Shown piece by piece: positions 1 through 9,362 of a stretch of 64,000 nucleotides of DNA (the stretch's first letter is position 1; each line of letters begins with the position of its first letter). The position numbers were made by a program, and so were the translations under genes. Under the pieces are notes generated by a model. The model was not told where the DNA came from. It saw nothing but the letters and a program-made list of their open reading frames with translations, and ran no database searches. The DNA comes from Clostridia bacterium (GTDB lineage: Bacteria > Bacillota_A > Clostridia > TANB77 > CAG-508): assembly GCA_022791475.1 (NCBI GenBank), contig JAAVZD010000027.1, forward strand, positions 1 through 64,000, given 5' to 3'.

Positions 1-1
1 C

Positions 2-355
2 TTTACTAGCAAAGAATATATAACAACTGCTGAAGAACAAGACATAGCTATGGATTTAAGCACAAATACTCAAGAAGAAATTAAACTAAACGATGTAGAA
101 GAAACTAAACCAAATGCTGTAGAAGAAAATGATACAAATAACAAAAATGATAAAGCTACTAATGTTAGTGCAGAAAAAGAATCTGCAAAATTGACAGAAA
201 TTGAAACTTTATCAGTAACAGAAAGCGAGACTTTACCAGTAAAACAAAATAGCGATTCTACTGAATCTAAAACAGAAACAAAAAAAGAAGAAATAAAAGA
301 GATAGAATCACAAGACTCTACAACTAAAACAGAAGTAGAAGATAATATAAATTAA
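2..355 (+). CDS. C-terminal part of an acidic, Glu/Thr/Lys-rich protein (5' end outside window)
   Basis: The reading frame is open from base 2, so the ATG at 50 is probably internal and this is the 3' end of a longer gene. The visible 117 residues are low complexity, dominated by Glu, Thr, Lys, Ser and Asn, with repeated EET/TE motifs and no membrane segment or catalytic motif. Such tails are common as disordered extensions of ribosomal or surface proteins, but nothing here identifies the parent protein. A strong terminator follows at 405-449. Confidence 0.6.
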   Translation, partial: FTSKEYITTAEEQDIAMDLSTNTQEEIKLNDVEETKPNAVEENDTNNKNDKATNVSAEKESAKLTEIETLSVTESETLPVKQNSDSTESKTETKKEEIKEIESQDSTTKTEVEDNIN

Positions 356-404
356 AATAAACTAAATAATTAATCAATATATATAAATTTAAAAAATATA
401 AAAT

Positions 405-449
405 AAAAAACAAACCTTTCAGAGAAAAAACTGAAAGATTTGTTTTTTT
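405..449 (+). terminator. Rho-independent terminator
   Basis: An imperfect stem pairs the region at 408-421 with 431-443 around an A-rich loop and is followed by a run of seven T. It closes the acidic-tail gene. Confidence 0.8.
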
Positions 450-528
450 ATAAAGATACCTTTTAAGCAGTATTTTTTATTTATATGATGAATATTACAC
501 AAAAAAGTCTCAAAAAACTTAAAATGAC

Positions 529-557
529 TTGAAATTAAGTGAATAATATAGTATAAT
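529..557 (+). promoter_or_regulatory. Sigma-A type promoter
   Basis: TTGAAA at 529-534 and TATAAT at 552-557 are separated by 17 bases. They lie just upstream of the GNAT-like gene, which has an AGGAGGG ribosome-binding site. Confidence 0.7.
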
Positions 558-592
558 ATAACATAACTAAAACACAAGGAGGGCTATACTTT

Positions 593-1021
593 ATGAGTTT
601 TAAAACATTTGAGGCACGGAGAGTAACATTAAAGGAAGCTAAAAGGTTTGACTTTGAAGAATATAAGAGGCAGGTTATTGGCTACAAACTGTGCGAAGAA
701 AAAGCGATGGACATTAAACAGGCTGGTTATTACTTAGCAGTATATGATGTAAACAAAAAAATGATTGGATTAATATATGTATGTGAATCAAAAAACAAAA
801 CAACTGCAAATATAGATATTTCTATTCCTAATGAATGTATGGAAAGAAAATATGGAAAAGAAGCATTGCATCAGTTAGTAAAATGTTGCTTAGAAAGAAA
901 TATGTATGACTCTATATGCTTAAATGAACAAAACTCTATTGCAATTGCATATAAAGTGGAAAGATCTAAAATATTTAAAGAAATAGACTATATTATTGAT
1001 TTAAATGAATTAAGAAAGTAA
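593..1021 (+). CDS. GNAT-like acetyltransferase family protein
   Basis: 142 residues. The central part, with a beta strand ending YLAVYDVNKKMIGLIYV and a following helix (ERKYGKEALHQLVKCCLE), has the layout of a small GNAT N-acetyltransferase fold, where the helix would carry the acetyl-CoA pyrophosphate loop. The classic Q/RxxGxG/A loop is weak (ERKYGKEA), so activity is uncertain. The ATG follows AGGAGGG at a good distance. The gene is a single transcription unit with its own promoter and a terminator at 1030-1063. Codon 9 is an in-frame CGG followed by AGA that must be read as Arg for the ORF to continue, which matters for the CGG frameshift finding. Confidence 0.55.
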   Translation: MSFKTFEARRVTLKEAKRFDFEEYKRQVIGYKLCEEKAMDIKQAGYYLAVYDVNKKMIGLIYVCESKNKTTANIDISIPNECMERKYGKEALHQLVKCCLERNMYDSICLNEQNSIAIAYKVERSKIFKEIDYIIDLNELRK

Positions 1022-1029
1022 AACACCAA

Positions 1030-1063
1030 CCCACGCTACTTATAAATTAAGTAGCGTGGGTTT
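1030..1063 (+). terminator. Rho-independent terminator
   Basis: A perfect 12-bp GC-rich stem (1030-1041 with 1049-1060), a 7-base loop and a short T tract follow the GNAT-like gene. Confidence 0.8.
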
Positions 1064-1211
1064 ACTATTGCATAGGAAAAATCAATTTTGAATTATAGGG
1101 GGAGCATTACTTAGCTGCATCAAAGACACTTTTCTTTTAAAAACTATTGCAAAAAAACAAAATTACATATAAAATACTAGTTAATCAAAAGATAAAAGGA
1201 GGAAAAGAATA

Positions 1212-1547
1212 ATGATGCCGTTAATTAATTTTACTGAGCCACTTGCAATACTTACTGCTCTTGCTTTATTTGTATTAGTACTATTTCTAGGAAGAGAAAC
1301 TAAAAAAAGCATATTTTTAGCAATTATGTTAGGGATATTTTTATTAATAATAGCAGGTCATACAATCGAATTTTCAATTGTAGATCAAATAGAAATACAA
1401 AATATATATGCAAGATGTATAACTATTGACTTTGTATTTATATTATTATCATTTATGTCATATTTATGGATAGATGATATAGAAGCAAAATCAGGTAAAA
1501 AGAAGAGTATAGATGATAGTTTAAATTGGTTTTGGTCAAAAGTATAA
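1212..1547 (+). CDS. Small three-helix membrane protein of unknown function
   Basis: 111 residues with three hydrophobic segments, at about residues 9-26, 33-50 and 65-85. Between the second and third is an acidic linker, and the C-terminus is charged. Two ATG codons sit in tandem at 1212 and 1215 after AAGGAGG, so either could be used. There is no catalytic motif and I do not recognise the family. A hairpin terminator follows directly at 1573-1617. Confidence 0.6.
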   Translation: MMPLINFTEPLAILTALALFVLVLFLGRETKKSIFLAIMLGIFLLIIAGHTIEFSIVDQIEIQNIYARCITIDFVFILLSFMSYLWIDDIEAKSGKKKSIDDSLNWFWSKV

Positions 1548-1572
1548 AACTGATAGTAGACAAAAATAGACA

Positions 1573-1617
1573 TTAGTGTTAAAATATTTTATAGTAAATA
1601 TTTTGACACTAATTTTT
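1573..1617 (+). terminator. Terminator hairpin between membrane protein and LCP gene
   Basis: A 17-bp stem (1573-1589 with 1596-1612, one G-T pair) is followed by TTTTT. It lies only six bases from the LCP ribosome-binding site, leaving no room for a promoter. The LCP gene therefore depends on read-through or on a promoter inside the upstream gene. Confidence 0.7.
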
Positions 1618-1634
1618 ATAATAGGAGGTAAAAA

Positions 1635-2723
1635 ATGGCAGGAAAACATTCAGCAGGAAATATAAAAAAAGAAAAAGTAGATAGTAGAAATACAAAAACA
1701 AGAAGTGGAAAGAAAAAAAATAAAGCTTTAAAAGTAATAGGGATAATATTACTTATATTAATAGTTATATTAGCAGGAATAGGAGTAGGAGGTTACTCAT
1801 ATATAGTTAATAAATTAAATAAAATGCAACAAGTAGATATAAATGTTGATGAATTAGACATAAATGAAGAACTTTCAGGATACAGAAATATAGCATTATT
1901 TGGAGTAGATAGTAGAGATAGTAATTTAGGCAAAGGAAATAGAAGTGACTGTATAATAATAGCTAGTATAAACGAAAAAACAAAAGATGTAAGGTTATTA
2001 TCAGTATATCGTGACACATATGTACAAATAGAAGGATATGGATTAGATAAAATAACACACGCATATTCTTATGGTGAAGCACCACTTGCAATAAAAACCT
2101 TAAATACAAATTTAGATTTAAATATAACAGAATTTGTAACAGTAAATTTTGACTTAGTAGCAGAGGCAGTAAATGCTTTAGGAGGAATTGAAATTACTAT
2201 AGAGCAATCAGAACTTCAATATATAAATGAGTATATAAAAGGAACAGAAGAATCAACAGGAATAAAATCATCAAATGTAACAAAAGCAGGAAAACAAACT
2301 CTAGATGGTGTACAAGCAGTAGCATATTCAAGAATAAGGTACACAGCAGGTGGAGACTATAAAAGAACAGAACGTATGAGGGATGTATTAGAAGCAATGC
2401 TTAAAAAACTAAAAACAAAGAGCATAGGTGAAATAAATTCATTAATGGATAAGTTTCTACCAAAGGTATATACAAATATTACAGCTCCAAGTATAATAGC
2501 TATGGTACCAGATTTATTAAAATATAATATAAAAGGAAGTGTAGGCTGGCCATATAAAACACAAGGTATAACTTTTGATAGATGGTATGGAGTGCCAGTA
2601 ACATTAGAAACTAATGTAAAACAACTTCATCAAGAGATATTTGAAGAACAAGATTATGAAGTACCAGAAGATATTAAAGAAATAAGTGATAAAATAGTTA
2701 ATAAAACAGGATATAGACAATAA
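1635..2723 (+). CDS. LytR-CpsA-Psr (LCP) family cell-wall polymer ligase
   Basis: LCP enzymes move undecaprenyl-linked glycans such as teichoic acid or capsule onto peptidoglycan outside the membrane. The 362-residue protein has a basic cytoplasmic N-terminus, one membrane segment at about 33-56 and an extracellular LCP domain from about 88 to 265. Typical pieces are visible: FGVDSRD, NRSDCIIIASI, LSVYRDTYV and RYTAGGDYKRTERMRDVL, which hold the Asp and Arg residues that bind the polyprenyl pyrophosphate. It begins after TAGGAGG and is closed by its own terminator at 2731-2778. It sits just before the polysaccharide operon, so a role in anchoring that polymer is the natural inference. Confidence 0.93.
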   Translation: MAGKHSAGNIKKEKVDSRNTKTRSGKKKNKALKVIGIILLILIVILAGIGVGGYSYIVNKLNKMQQVDINVDELDINEELSGYRNIALFGVDSRDSNLGKGNRSDCIIIASINEKTKDVRLLSVYRDTYVQIEGYGLDKITHAYSYGEAPLAIKTLNTNLDLNITEFVTVNFDLVAEAVNALGGIEITIEQSELQYINEYIKGTEESTGIKSSNVTKAGKQTLDGVQAVAYSRIRYTAGGDYKRTERMRDVLEAMLKKLKTKSIGEINSLMDKFLPKVYTNITAPSIIAMVPDLLKYNIKGSVGWPYKTQGITFDRWYGVPVTLETNVKQLHQEIFEEQDYEVPEDIKEISDKIVNKTGYRQ

Positions 2724-2730
2724 TGAAAAT

Positions 2731-2778
2731 AAGAAATGGCATAATTGGTAAAAACTACCAATTATGCCATTTCTTATG
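2731..2778 (+). terminator. Rho-independent terminator after LCP gene
   Basis: A perfect 20-bp inverted repeat (2731-2750 with 2756-2775) around a 5-base loop separates the LCP gene from the polysaccharide operon. Confidence 0.75.
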
Positions 2779-2830
2779 TAAAACTCCTATTAAATTAAAA
2801 CAAAAAACGACAATAAAATCTCTCTTTTTC

Positions 2831-2859
2831 TTGACTATTATGTATTGTTGTTATAAAAT
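2831..2859 (+). promoter_or_regulatory. Likely promoter of the polysaccharide operon
   Basis: TTGACT at 2831-2836 and TAAAAT at 2854-2859 are separated by 17 bases. No other convincing promoter or terminator is visible before the end of glf, so this could drive about 11 kb. Confidence 0.55.
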
Positions 2860-2925
2860 AAAAAAGAAAATAACGAATAAAAAATTAGTACATATAAGTT
2901 AAAAAGTTATAAAGGGGGATTAGTA

Positions 2926-3633
2926 ATGAATGTACAAGTGAGCAATGAAGAAATATTGCAAAAAAATGTAACATCAGTTACTAACAAATTAGAGAAAACA
3001 AAGAAAATGAAAAATGTAATGTATAAATTTGTAAAAAGAACAATAGACATATTAGCTAGCATAATAGGAATTATATTACTATTACCAATAACATCTATAA
3101 TTTGGATAGCAAATATTCTAGTTAAAGATAATGGTCCAATATTTTTTAAGCAAGAAAGAATTGGAAAAGATGGTGAATTTTTTAAGCTTTATAAATATAG
3201 ATCAATGGTAGTAGATGCAGATGACAAATTGAGTAAATATTTAGTAGAAAATGAGGAGGCAAGAGAAGAATATAAAAAATATAAAAAACTAAAAAATGAT
3301 CCAAGAATAACAAAAGTAGGTAAATTTATACGAAATACAAGTATTGATGAATTTCCACAATTTATAAATGTGCTAAAAGGTCAAATGAGTTTAGTAGGCC
3401 CACGTCCCTATTTGCCAAGAGAAATAACAGATATGCAAGAGAGCTTTAATGAAATAATAAAAGTAAAACCTGGTCTAACAGGTTTATGGCAGGTAAATGG
3501 TAGAAGCGAAACAACTTTTGAAGACAGACTAAGAATTGATAAAGAATATGTAGAAAAAAGAGGATTGAAATTAGATACGAAAATTTTTATATGGACAATT
3601 GGAAAAGTGTTTATAAAAGAAGGAGCTAAATAG
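2926..3633 (+). CDS. Priming undecaprenyl-phosphate sugar-1-phosphate transferase (bacterial sugar transferase family)
   Basis: This enzyme starts repeat-unit synthesis by putting a sugar phosphate from a UDP-sugar onto undecaprenyl phosphate at the inner face of the membrane. The 235-residue protein has one membrane-inserted hairpin at about 38-60 and the catalytic core of the family: KQERIGKDG, KYRSMV, DEFPQFINVLKGQMSLVGPRP and KPGLTGLWQVNGRS. It lacks the four extra N-terminal helices of the long WbaP/WcaJ type, so it is the short PglC/EpsL-like form. It is the first gene of the polysaccharide operon, with a GGGGG ribosome-binding site. The sugar used cannot be read from the sequence. Confidence 0.93.
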   Translation: MNVQVSNEEILQKNVTSVTNKLEKTKKMKNVMYKFVKRTIDILASIIGIILLLPITSIIWIANILVKDNGPIFFKQERIGKDGEFFKLYKYRSMVVDADDKLSKYLVENEEAREEYKKYKKLKNDPRITKVGKFIRNTSIDEFPQFINVLKGQMSLVGPRPYLPREITDMQESFNEIIKVKPGLTGLWQVNGRSETTFEDRLRIDKEYVEKRGLKLDTKIFIWTIGKVFIKEGAK

Positions 3634-3639
3634 AAAAAT

Positions 3640-4710
3640 ATGGATAAAAAAAAGATAGTTCATATTGTAGAAGCTTTTGGAGGAGGAGTATTTACTTTTT
3701 TAGTGGATTTAGTAAATTCAACAAGCGATGAATATGACATAACTATAATATATGCTAGAAGAGAACAAACGCCAGAGAATTTTAAAGATTATTTTAATAA
3801 AAATATAAAATTTATAGAATCTAATTATTTAAAAAGAGATATAAATATAAAAAATGAGATTAAAGCAATAAAAGAAATAAAAAATATTATAAATATAGAA
3901 AAACCGAACATAGTACATTTACATTCTTCGAAGGCAGGAATTATAGGAAGACTAGCGATAAAGAATAAAAAAATAAAGCTATTGTATAACCCACATGGAT
4001 TCTCTTTTCTAATGGAAAATACGAAAAAAATTAAAAGAATTACATATTGGCTAATTGAGAAGGTTGCGACATTAAAAAAATGTATAATAATAGGATGTTC
4101 AAAAGGAGAATATGAAGAGGCAAAAAAACTTACAAAAAATTCAATTTGCATTAATAACGGTATATATTTAGAAAAAATAGATAAAGAAATAAAAAGATTA
4201 GAAAATAGAAAAATAGATATTAATAAATTAAAAATATGTACAATAGGTAGAATAAACTATCAAAAAAATCCTAAGGAATTCAATCAAATAGCTACTGAAA
4301 ATATAAACAAAGAATTTACTTGGATTGGTGATGGAAATTTAAAAAATGAACTAAAAGGTAAAAATATAAATATAACTGGTTGGAAAACACGTAAAGAGGT
4401 TATAAAAATTTTAAATGATAATGATATTTTTATATTACCCTCATTATGGGAGGGATTACCAATTGCACTACTAGAAGCAATGTATATGAAAAAACTTTGT
4501 ATAGTTAGTAATGTTATAGGAAATAAAGATGTAATAGAAAATTCACAAAATGGTTTTATAGCTAAAAGTCATAATGATTATACGCAAATAATGAATGAAC
4601 TTGATATAGAAAATATAGAAAGAATAACTGAAAACGCTAAACAAGATGTAATAGAAAAATATAATATGAAAAATACTATAGAAGAATATAAAAAGATATA
4701 TAAAGAATAA
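3640..4710 (+). CDS. GT4 family glycosyltransferase
   Basis: 356 residues with the two-Rossmann GT-B layout. The N-terminal half starts IVHIVEAFGGGVFTFL, the glycine-rich loop typical of GT4. The C-terminal half has the donor-binding EGLPIALLEA stretch with the E-x7-E pair at about residue 276. NIVHLHSSKAGIIGRLA resembles the acceptor-side helix of EpsD/CapM-like enzymes that act on lipid-linked sugars. It starts six bases after the priming transferase, so the pair is likely translated together and this enzyme may add the second sugar. Confidence 0.88.
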   Translation: MDKKKIVHIVEAFGGGVFTFLVDLVNSTSDEYDITIIYARREQTPENFKDYFNKNIKFIESNYLKRDINIKNEIKAIKEIKNIINIEKPNIVHLHSSKAGIIGRLAIKNKKIKLLYNPHGFSFLMENTKKIKRITYWLIEKVATLKKCIIIGCSKGEYEEAKKLTKNSICINNGIYLEKIDKEIKRLENRKIDINKLKICTIGRINYQKNPKEFNQIATENINKEFTWIGDGNLKNELKGKNINITGWKTRKEVIKILNDNDIFILPSLWEGLPIALLEAMYMKKLCIVSNVIGNKDVIENSQNGFIAKSHNDYTQIMNELDIENIERITENAKQDVIEKYNMKNTIEEYKKIYKE

Positions 4711-4739
4711 TATTCTTTTAGTAAGGTGGTGAAAGCTAA

Positions 4740-5978
4740 ATGAGTGAATTAAAAAATATAATAATAGTAAATGATATAAACTACATAAATGGGGGAGCAG
4801 CAAAAGTAGCAATAAATACTGCAAAAGCTTTCGAGAATGACGAAAAAATAAATGTATATTTCTTTTCTAGTGTTGATAAAAATACAAACAAAGAGAATGA
4901 AAAAATACACTATATAACTACTAATCAAGAAGAATCATTACATGATAAAAATAAAATAAGAGGAGCCATAAATGGAATATGGAATATAAAAGCTAAAAGA
5001 GATTTTGGAAAACTATTAAAGAAATTTGATAAGAATGATACAATAATACATATTCATAGTTGGAGCAAGGCTCTTTCAAGTAGTGTGTTTTATATAGCTA
5101 ATAAGAAAGGCTTTAAAATTATAGTTACTTTACATGATTATTTCTCTTTATGTCCTAATGGAGGATTATATAATTATACAAAACAAGAAATATGTAATAT
5201 AAATCCAATGTCATATAAATGTATAAAATGCAATTGTGATTCAAGAAATTATATGTTTAAAGTATACAGAATTGTGAGACAATTTGTACAAAATAAATTA
5301 GTAAAGATGAATCAAAAAATAAAATATGTAGTATCTATTTCAGATTTTAGCATAAAACAAATGAGAATAAATTTACAACCAAATACAATAATAAAAAGGG
5401 TATATAATCCTATACAAACAAACAAAGAAAATAAAATAAATAACATTGAAAAAAATGATTATTATCTTTATGTTGGAAGATTATCTAAAGAAAAAGGAGT
5501 AGAACTTTTTTGTAAAGCTATTACTAATTTACACGAAAAAGGAATAGTAATTGGAGATGGAGAACAATTAGAAATACTAAAAAAAGATTATCCACAAATA
5601 GACTTCCTAGGATGGAAAAAAAGTGAACAAGTTATAGAATATATGAAAAATGCAAGAGCATTAATATTTCCATCATTATGGTATGAATGTGCGCCACTAA
5701 CGATATTAGAAGCATTATCTATAGGTCTGCCATGTATAGTATCTGATGAGTGTGCAGCTGTTGAATTTATAAAAGAAGGAATAACAGGAGTAAATTTCAA
5801 AAGAAATTCAGCAGAAGATTTAAAAGACAAAATAAAATTATTTAGAGATAATGAGTATTTGAAAAGACTTAATACAAGTGCATATGAGATTTACTGGAAT
5901 AATCCATTCGATATAAGCAGATATAAGAAAGATTTAAGAGAATTTTATAATGAGGTATTAAACAGTGAAAAAGAATAA
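4740..5978 (+). CDS. GT4 family glycosyltransferase with cysteine-rich insert
   Basis: 412 residues in the GT-B fold. The start NIIIVNDINYINGGAAKVA is the N-terminal nucleotide loop, and the E-x7-E donor motif appears as ECAPLTILEA. Between the first strands and the linker is a cysteine cluster (LCPNGG, then KCIKCNCDS) seen in a subgroup of GT4 enzymes, possibly a metal site. The ATG follows AAGGTGG. The gene overlaps the next by 14 bases, which implies translational coupling. Confidence 0.87.
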   Translation: MSELKNIIIVNDINYINGGAAKVAINTAKAFENDEKINVYFFSSVDKNTNKENEKIHYITTNQEESLHDKNKIRGAINGIWNIKAKRDFGKLLKKFDKNDTIIHIHSWSKALSSSVFYIANKKGFKIIVTLHDYFSLCPNGGLYNYTKQEICNINPMSYKCIKCNCDSRNYMFKVYRIVRQFVQNKLVKMNQKIKYVVSISDFSIKQMRINLQPNTIIKRVYNPIQTNKENKINNIEKNDYYLYVGRLSKEKGVELFCKAITNLHEKGIVIGDGEQLEILKKDYPQIDFLGWKKSEQVIEYMKNARALIFPSLWYECAPLTILEALSIGLPCIVSDECAAVEFIKEGITGVNFKRNSAEDLKDKIKLFRDNEYLKRLNTSAYEIYWNNPFDISRYKKDLREFYNEVLNSEKE

Positions 5979-7242
5979 TGAAAAAATGACTAAAAAAAAT
6001 ATAATAGAGAGTATAATAATTTTAATTTTATTAAATATATTTCTATTTACATACTATATTACAAAGCAATCTAATTTGTTACTTTTATTTAATATATTAA
6101 TTGTTATATATATAATAGTTAAAGCGAAATACTCTATGTTTACAATAAAAATATTAATACTAAATTATATTTTATCACCTATATATTTTCAGTATAATTT
6201 TGGCAATTCTTATGGTGTATTACAATCAAGCAATATACCATTATATTATGTTGAAATTAATACTATTTTGATAATATATAATGTTATAACTTGTTTAGTA
6301 TTAATAAATTCAAATATATTAGAAAAAGAAAAGGAATTGCTAAAACTGAGACCAAAAACAAGTAAAGTATTTTCCAATATTTGTTCAATTATAGCAATAA
6401 TATTTGCAATAGTAGCTATACCATCATTGCCATTCAAAAGCTTTGGTGAAACAGTAAGATTTAATCATTTGTTACCAGGTGATGCATGGAATCATTTAGT
6501 GATAATTTCATTAATATTTGCATATCCAAATTTAAAAGAGAGCAAAATGGTAAAATTTTCTTATATATTTTGTATTTTATGGTTTTTAGCACATTATGAA
6601 AGAGTTGACATTATAGGAATTATTATATTAATTGTAATACTTTCAATATGTAACATAAAGAACAAAATAAGTATAAAGCAAATTATGAAATATGGGTTAA
6701 TATTAATAACGGTATTATTAGTATTAGTATTTATTGGAGAGGCAAGAGTAAATAACAAATCTAATATTAATTTTATACGAAAAATATTAATACAAAATAC
6801 CGCTTCTGATTTGGGATATATATATAATGTATCAGTAGAATATGCAAAAAATGAAAAATTACTAAAAGGAAAAACATATTTAGCATATGTTGTAGAAGCA
6901 ATTCCATTAATCCCATCACAACAAAGAATAGAAAGGTTTTTAGAAAAACAATATAATACACCAGGCGGAAGTTATTTATTAAGTGAGCCACTAGTAAATT
7001 TTGGAATAATAGGAGTAATAATATTTTCATTGTTAGAATTTTTCATAATTAATTTAATATTAAATATGAAAAGTAGTTACAGATTTTATGTATATTGTTT
7101 TATAATTGTAGCAATATTTAGAATATGCTGGTATGGAGTAATATATGTAGAAATAGGTTTACTGTATTTCATTCCGTTACTATTTTTGATGAAACATATA
7201 ATAGAAACAAAAATTATAAAAAATAAAGTAAGTATTGAATAA
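5965..7242 (+). CDS. Wzy-like O-antigen/oligosaccharide repeat polymerase
   Basis: 425 residues and almost entirely hydrophobic, with about ten to twelve membrane helices and a longer outside loop around residues 255-335. This is the usual architecture of Wzy polymerases, which join lipid-linked repeat units outside the membrane. Primary sequence is poorly conserved in the family, so the call rests on topology and on its place among glycosyltransferases with a Wzx flippase in the same operon. It uses a GTG start at 5965 inside the end of the upstream gene; the next in-frame ATG is seven codons later. Confidence 0.75.
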   Translation: MKKNNEKMTKKNIIESIIILILLNIFLFTYYITKQSNLLLLFNILIVIYIIVKAKYSMFTIKILILNYILSPIYFQYNFGNSYGVLQSSNIPLYYVEINTILIIYNVITCLVLINSNILEKEKELLKLRPKTSKVFSNICSIIAIIFAIVAIPSLPFKSFGETVRFNHLLPGDAWNHLVIISLIFAYPNLKESKMVKFSYIFCILWFLAHYERVDIIGIIILIVILSICNIKNKISIKQIMKYGLILITVLLVLVFIGEARVNNKSNINFIRKILIQNTASDLGYIYNVSVEYAKNEKLLKGKTYLAYVVEAIPLIPSQQRIERFLEKQYNTPGGSYLLSEPLVNFGIIGVIIFSLLEFFIINLILNMKSSYRFYVYCFIIVAIFRICWYGVIYVEIGLLYFIPLLFLMKHIIETKIIKNKVSIE

Positions 7243-7261
7243 ATTTAATGGAGAAAATAAT

Positions 7262-8230
7262 ATGAATAAAACTTTAATAAGTATAGTTGTACCAATATAT
7301 AATGTTGAAAAATATTTAAAAAAATGTTTAGACTCAATCATAAATCAAACATACAAAAATATAGAAATTATATTAATTAATGATGGTTCTACAGATAATA
7401 GTGGGAAAATATGTGATAACTATAAAGAAAATTATGATAATGTAGTTGTTATTCATAATAAAAATCAAGGTGTTAGTGTTTCACGAAACATAGGAATTGA
7501 TAAAGCTAAAGGTAATTATATAACTTTTATTGATGCAGATGATTATATAGAGCCAGATATGATTGAAAAATTATACTTAGCTTGCAAAGAAAATAATGCA
7601 CAAATTTCTTGTTGTGGAAAAAGTATAGAGAAAAATGGAAGAAGCAGAATTGTAAACTGTAATAATAACTTTTGTGTAAATAACAAGGGAGCGTTACAAA
7701 AACTACTTTTAATAGATGATATAGATGGAAGTTGTTGTGATAAATTATTTGACAAGAAGTTATTTGAAACAATAAAATATCCAATACACAGAAAATATGA
7801 GGATTTAGCTACATTATATAAATTATTATATAAAACTAATAAAACTGTACATATAAAATATTCAGGATACCATTATATTATTAGGGAAAATAGCTTTACA
7901 AATACTAAATTTGATAAAAGACATTTAGATATGATATATTATTCAGATGAAATAAGAAAATTCATATATGAAACATATCCAGACTTAAAAGAAGAAGCAG
8001 ATTCATATTACTATTTACAATTAACTAATATATTACAGAAAATAAAAGGTTCAGTAAATTTTAAAGAAAATAAAAAAATATATAGAACTATAAAAAAACA
8101 TTATAATGATAATGTATATAATATATTAAAAAATAAATATATATCAAAAAATAAAAAAATAATGTGCGTATTAATATATTTGAACTGTTTTAATATTATC
8201 AAAATAGTAAAGATGTTTTTTAATAGATAA
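7262..8230 (+). CDS. GT2 family glycosyltransferase
   Basis: About 322 residues. The GT-A fold is plain: ISIVVPIYNVEKYLKKCLDS at the start, the INDGSTDNS nucleotide loop, and a DxD-like FIDADDYIEPD metal site near residue 90. I place the start at the ATG at 7262, preceded by GGAGA, because the upstream TTG at 7235 has no ribosome-binding site and adds nine residues not seen in the family. The lysine-rich C-terminus probably contacts the membrane. Confidence 0.9.
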   Translation: MNKTLISIVVPIYNVEKYLKKCLDSIINQTYKNIEIILINDGSTDNSGKICDNYKENYDNVVVIHNKNQGVSVSRNIGIDKAKGNYITFIDADDYIEPDMIEKLYLACKENNAQISCCGKSIEKNGRSRIVNCNNNFCVNNKGALQKLLLIDDIDGSCCDKLFDKKLFETIKYPIHRKYEDLATLYKLLYKTNKTVHIKYSGYHYIIRENSFTNTKFDKRHLDMIYYSDEIRKFIYETYPDLKEEADSYYYLQLTNILQKIKGSVNFKENKKIYRTIKKHYNDNVYNILKNKYISKNKKIMCVLIYLNCFNIIKIVKMFFNR

Positions 8231-8258
8231 TAAGAAAGAAGATAAAAGGTATAAATTA

Positions 8259-9362
8259 ATGAAAGAAAAAAATAAATTAAACAAAGTATTTTTAAATTCA
8301 TATTTAAAAAAGAATTTAGGAGATGACTTATTTATAAAGATAATATCAGATAGATATAAAAATATGTTTTATTCATACTCATTTTTTAGATATAAGAAGT
8401 TAAATAAAAATGTAAAAATATATGGATGCAGTATATTAAAAATATTTAATAAAATTATTAGAGTAATAACAAAAGAAAAAGTAAGTTTAAATACTATTAT
8501 CGGATATAATAAATCAATACATATAAACTTAGGTGGTTCGATTTTTATACAAGATGATAGAAATATAGAACAAATAAGGAAAAATCTAAAAAGAGATTAT
8601 TATAATAATAGAGCGAATAATTATACATTAGGTTGTAATGTAGGACCATATAAAACACAAGAATATTTGCAAATAATAAAAAATGAAATTTTTAGCAAAA
8701 ATAAAGATGTTTGTTTTAGAGAAAAAAAATCATATGATATGTTTAATGACTTGAAAAATGTTAGATACGAATCAGACATAGTATTTTCCCTAAATAATTC
8801 AAATTATACAGTTAATAAAAATAAGAAAGTAGTAATTTCTATAATTGACTTAATAAATAATCCAAAACTAAAAGAATATATGCAACAGTATGAAAATTTT
8901 ATAATAAAGCTAATAGAAAAATTTGAAAAAGATAAGTATGAAATAGTACTTATGTCTTTTTGCAAATCAGAGGGTGACGAAAGAGCAATAAAAAGAATTC
9001 TAAAAAAATATAATACAAAGAATAACATTAGAATACATAAATATAAAGGAAATATAAATAAAGCAATTGAAGAAATATCAACAGCTGAGATTATTATTGC
9101 AACGAGATTTCATGCAATGATATTAGGATTGGTGTTTAATAAAAAAGTACTACCTATAATATATAGTGATAAAATGATTAATGTATTAAAAGATATAAAA
9201 TTTAATGGAATATATATAAGAATAAATGACATTCCATCAAGTATTCCACAAAATTTAGATAGTAATTATATTGAAAACTTAGAAAAAGTTAGAGAAAGTG
9301 CAAATAAGCAATTTTATGAATTAGATAAAATTTTAGAGAAAGAGGGTAAAAATAGTGAATAA
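8259..9362 (+). CDS. Polysaccharide pyruvyl transferase family protein
   Basis: 367 residues matching the family that adds ketal-linked pyruvate from phosphoenolpyruvate to sugars in exopolysaccharides or wall polymers (CsaB/EpsO type). Typical parts are NSYLKKNLGDDLF at the N-terminus, a central HINLGGSIFIQD glycine motif, and the C-terminal TAEIIIATRFHAMILGLVFNKK stretch with the conserved RFH. Pyruvylation gives the polymer negative charge and can recruit S-layer-homology proteins, although none are visible here. The gene overlaps the next by 8 bases. Confidence 0.85.
   Translation: MKEKNKLNKVFLNSYLKKNLGDDLFIKIISDRYKNMFYSYSFFRYKKLNKNVKIYGCSILKIFNKIIRVITKEKVSLNTIIGYNKSIHINLGGSIFIQDDRNIEQIRKNLKRDYYNNRANNYTLGCNVGPYKTQEYLQIIKNEIFSKNKDVCFREKKSYDMFNDLKNVRYESDIVFSLNNSNYTVNKNKKVVISIIDLINNPKLKEYMQQYENFIIKLIEKFEKDKYEIVLMSFCKSEGDERAIKRILKKYNTKNNIRIHKYKGNINKAIEEISTAEIIIATRFHAMILGLVFNKKVLPIIYSDKMINVLKDIKFNGIYIRINDIPSSIPQNLDSNYIENLEKVRESANKQFYELDKILEKEGKNSE

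Noticed and set aside
617..619. In-frame CGG-A in the GNAT-like gene as a fourth frameshift site
   Set aside because: A +1 shift there would hit a stop two codons later, and the zero frame continues as a coherent protein, so this CGG is simply read as Arg.
1573..1622. TATAAT at 1617-1622 as an LCP promoter
   Set aside because: It would place the transcript start within the ribosome-binding site; the T run is better explained as the terminator tail.
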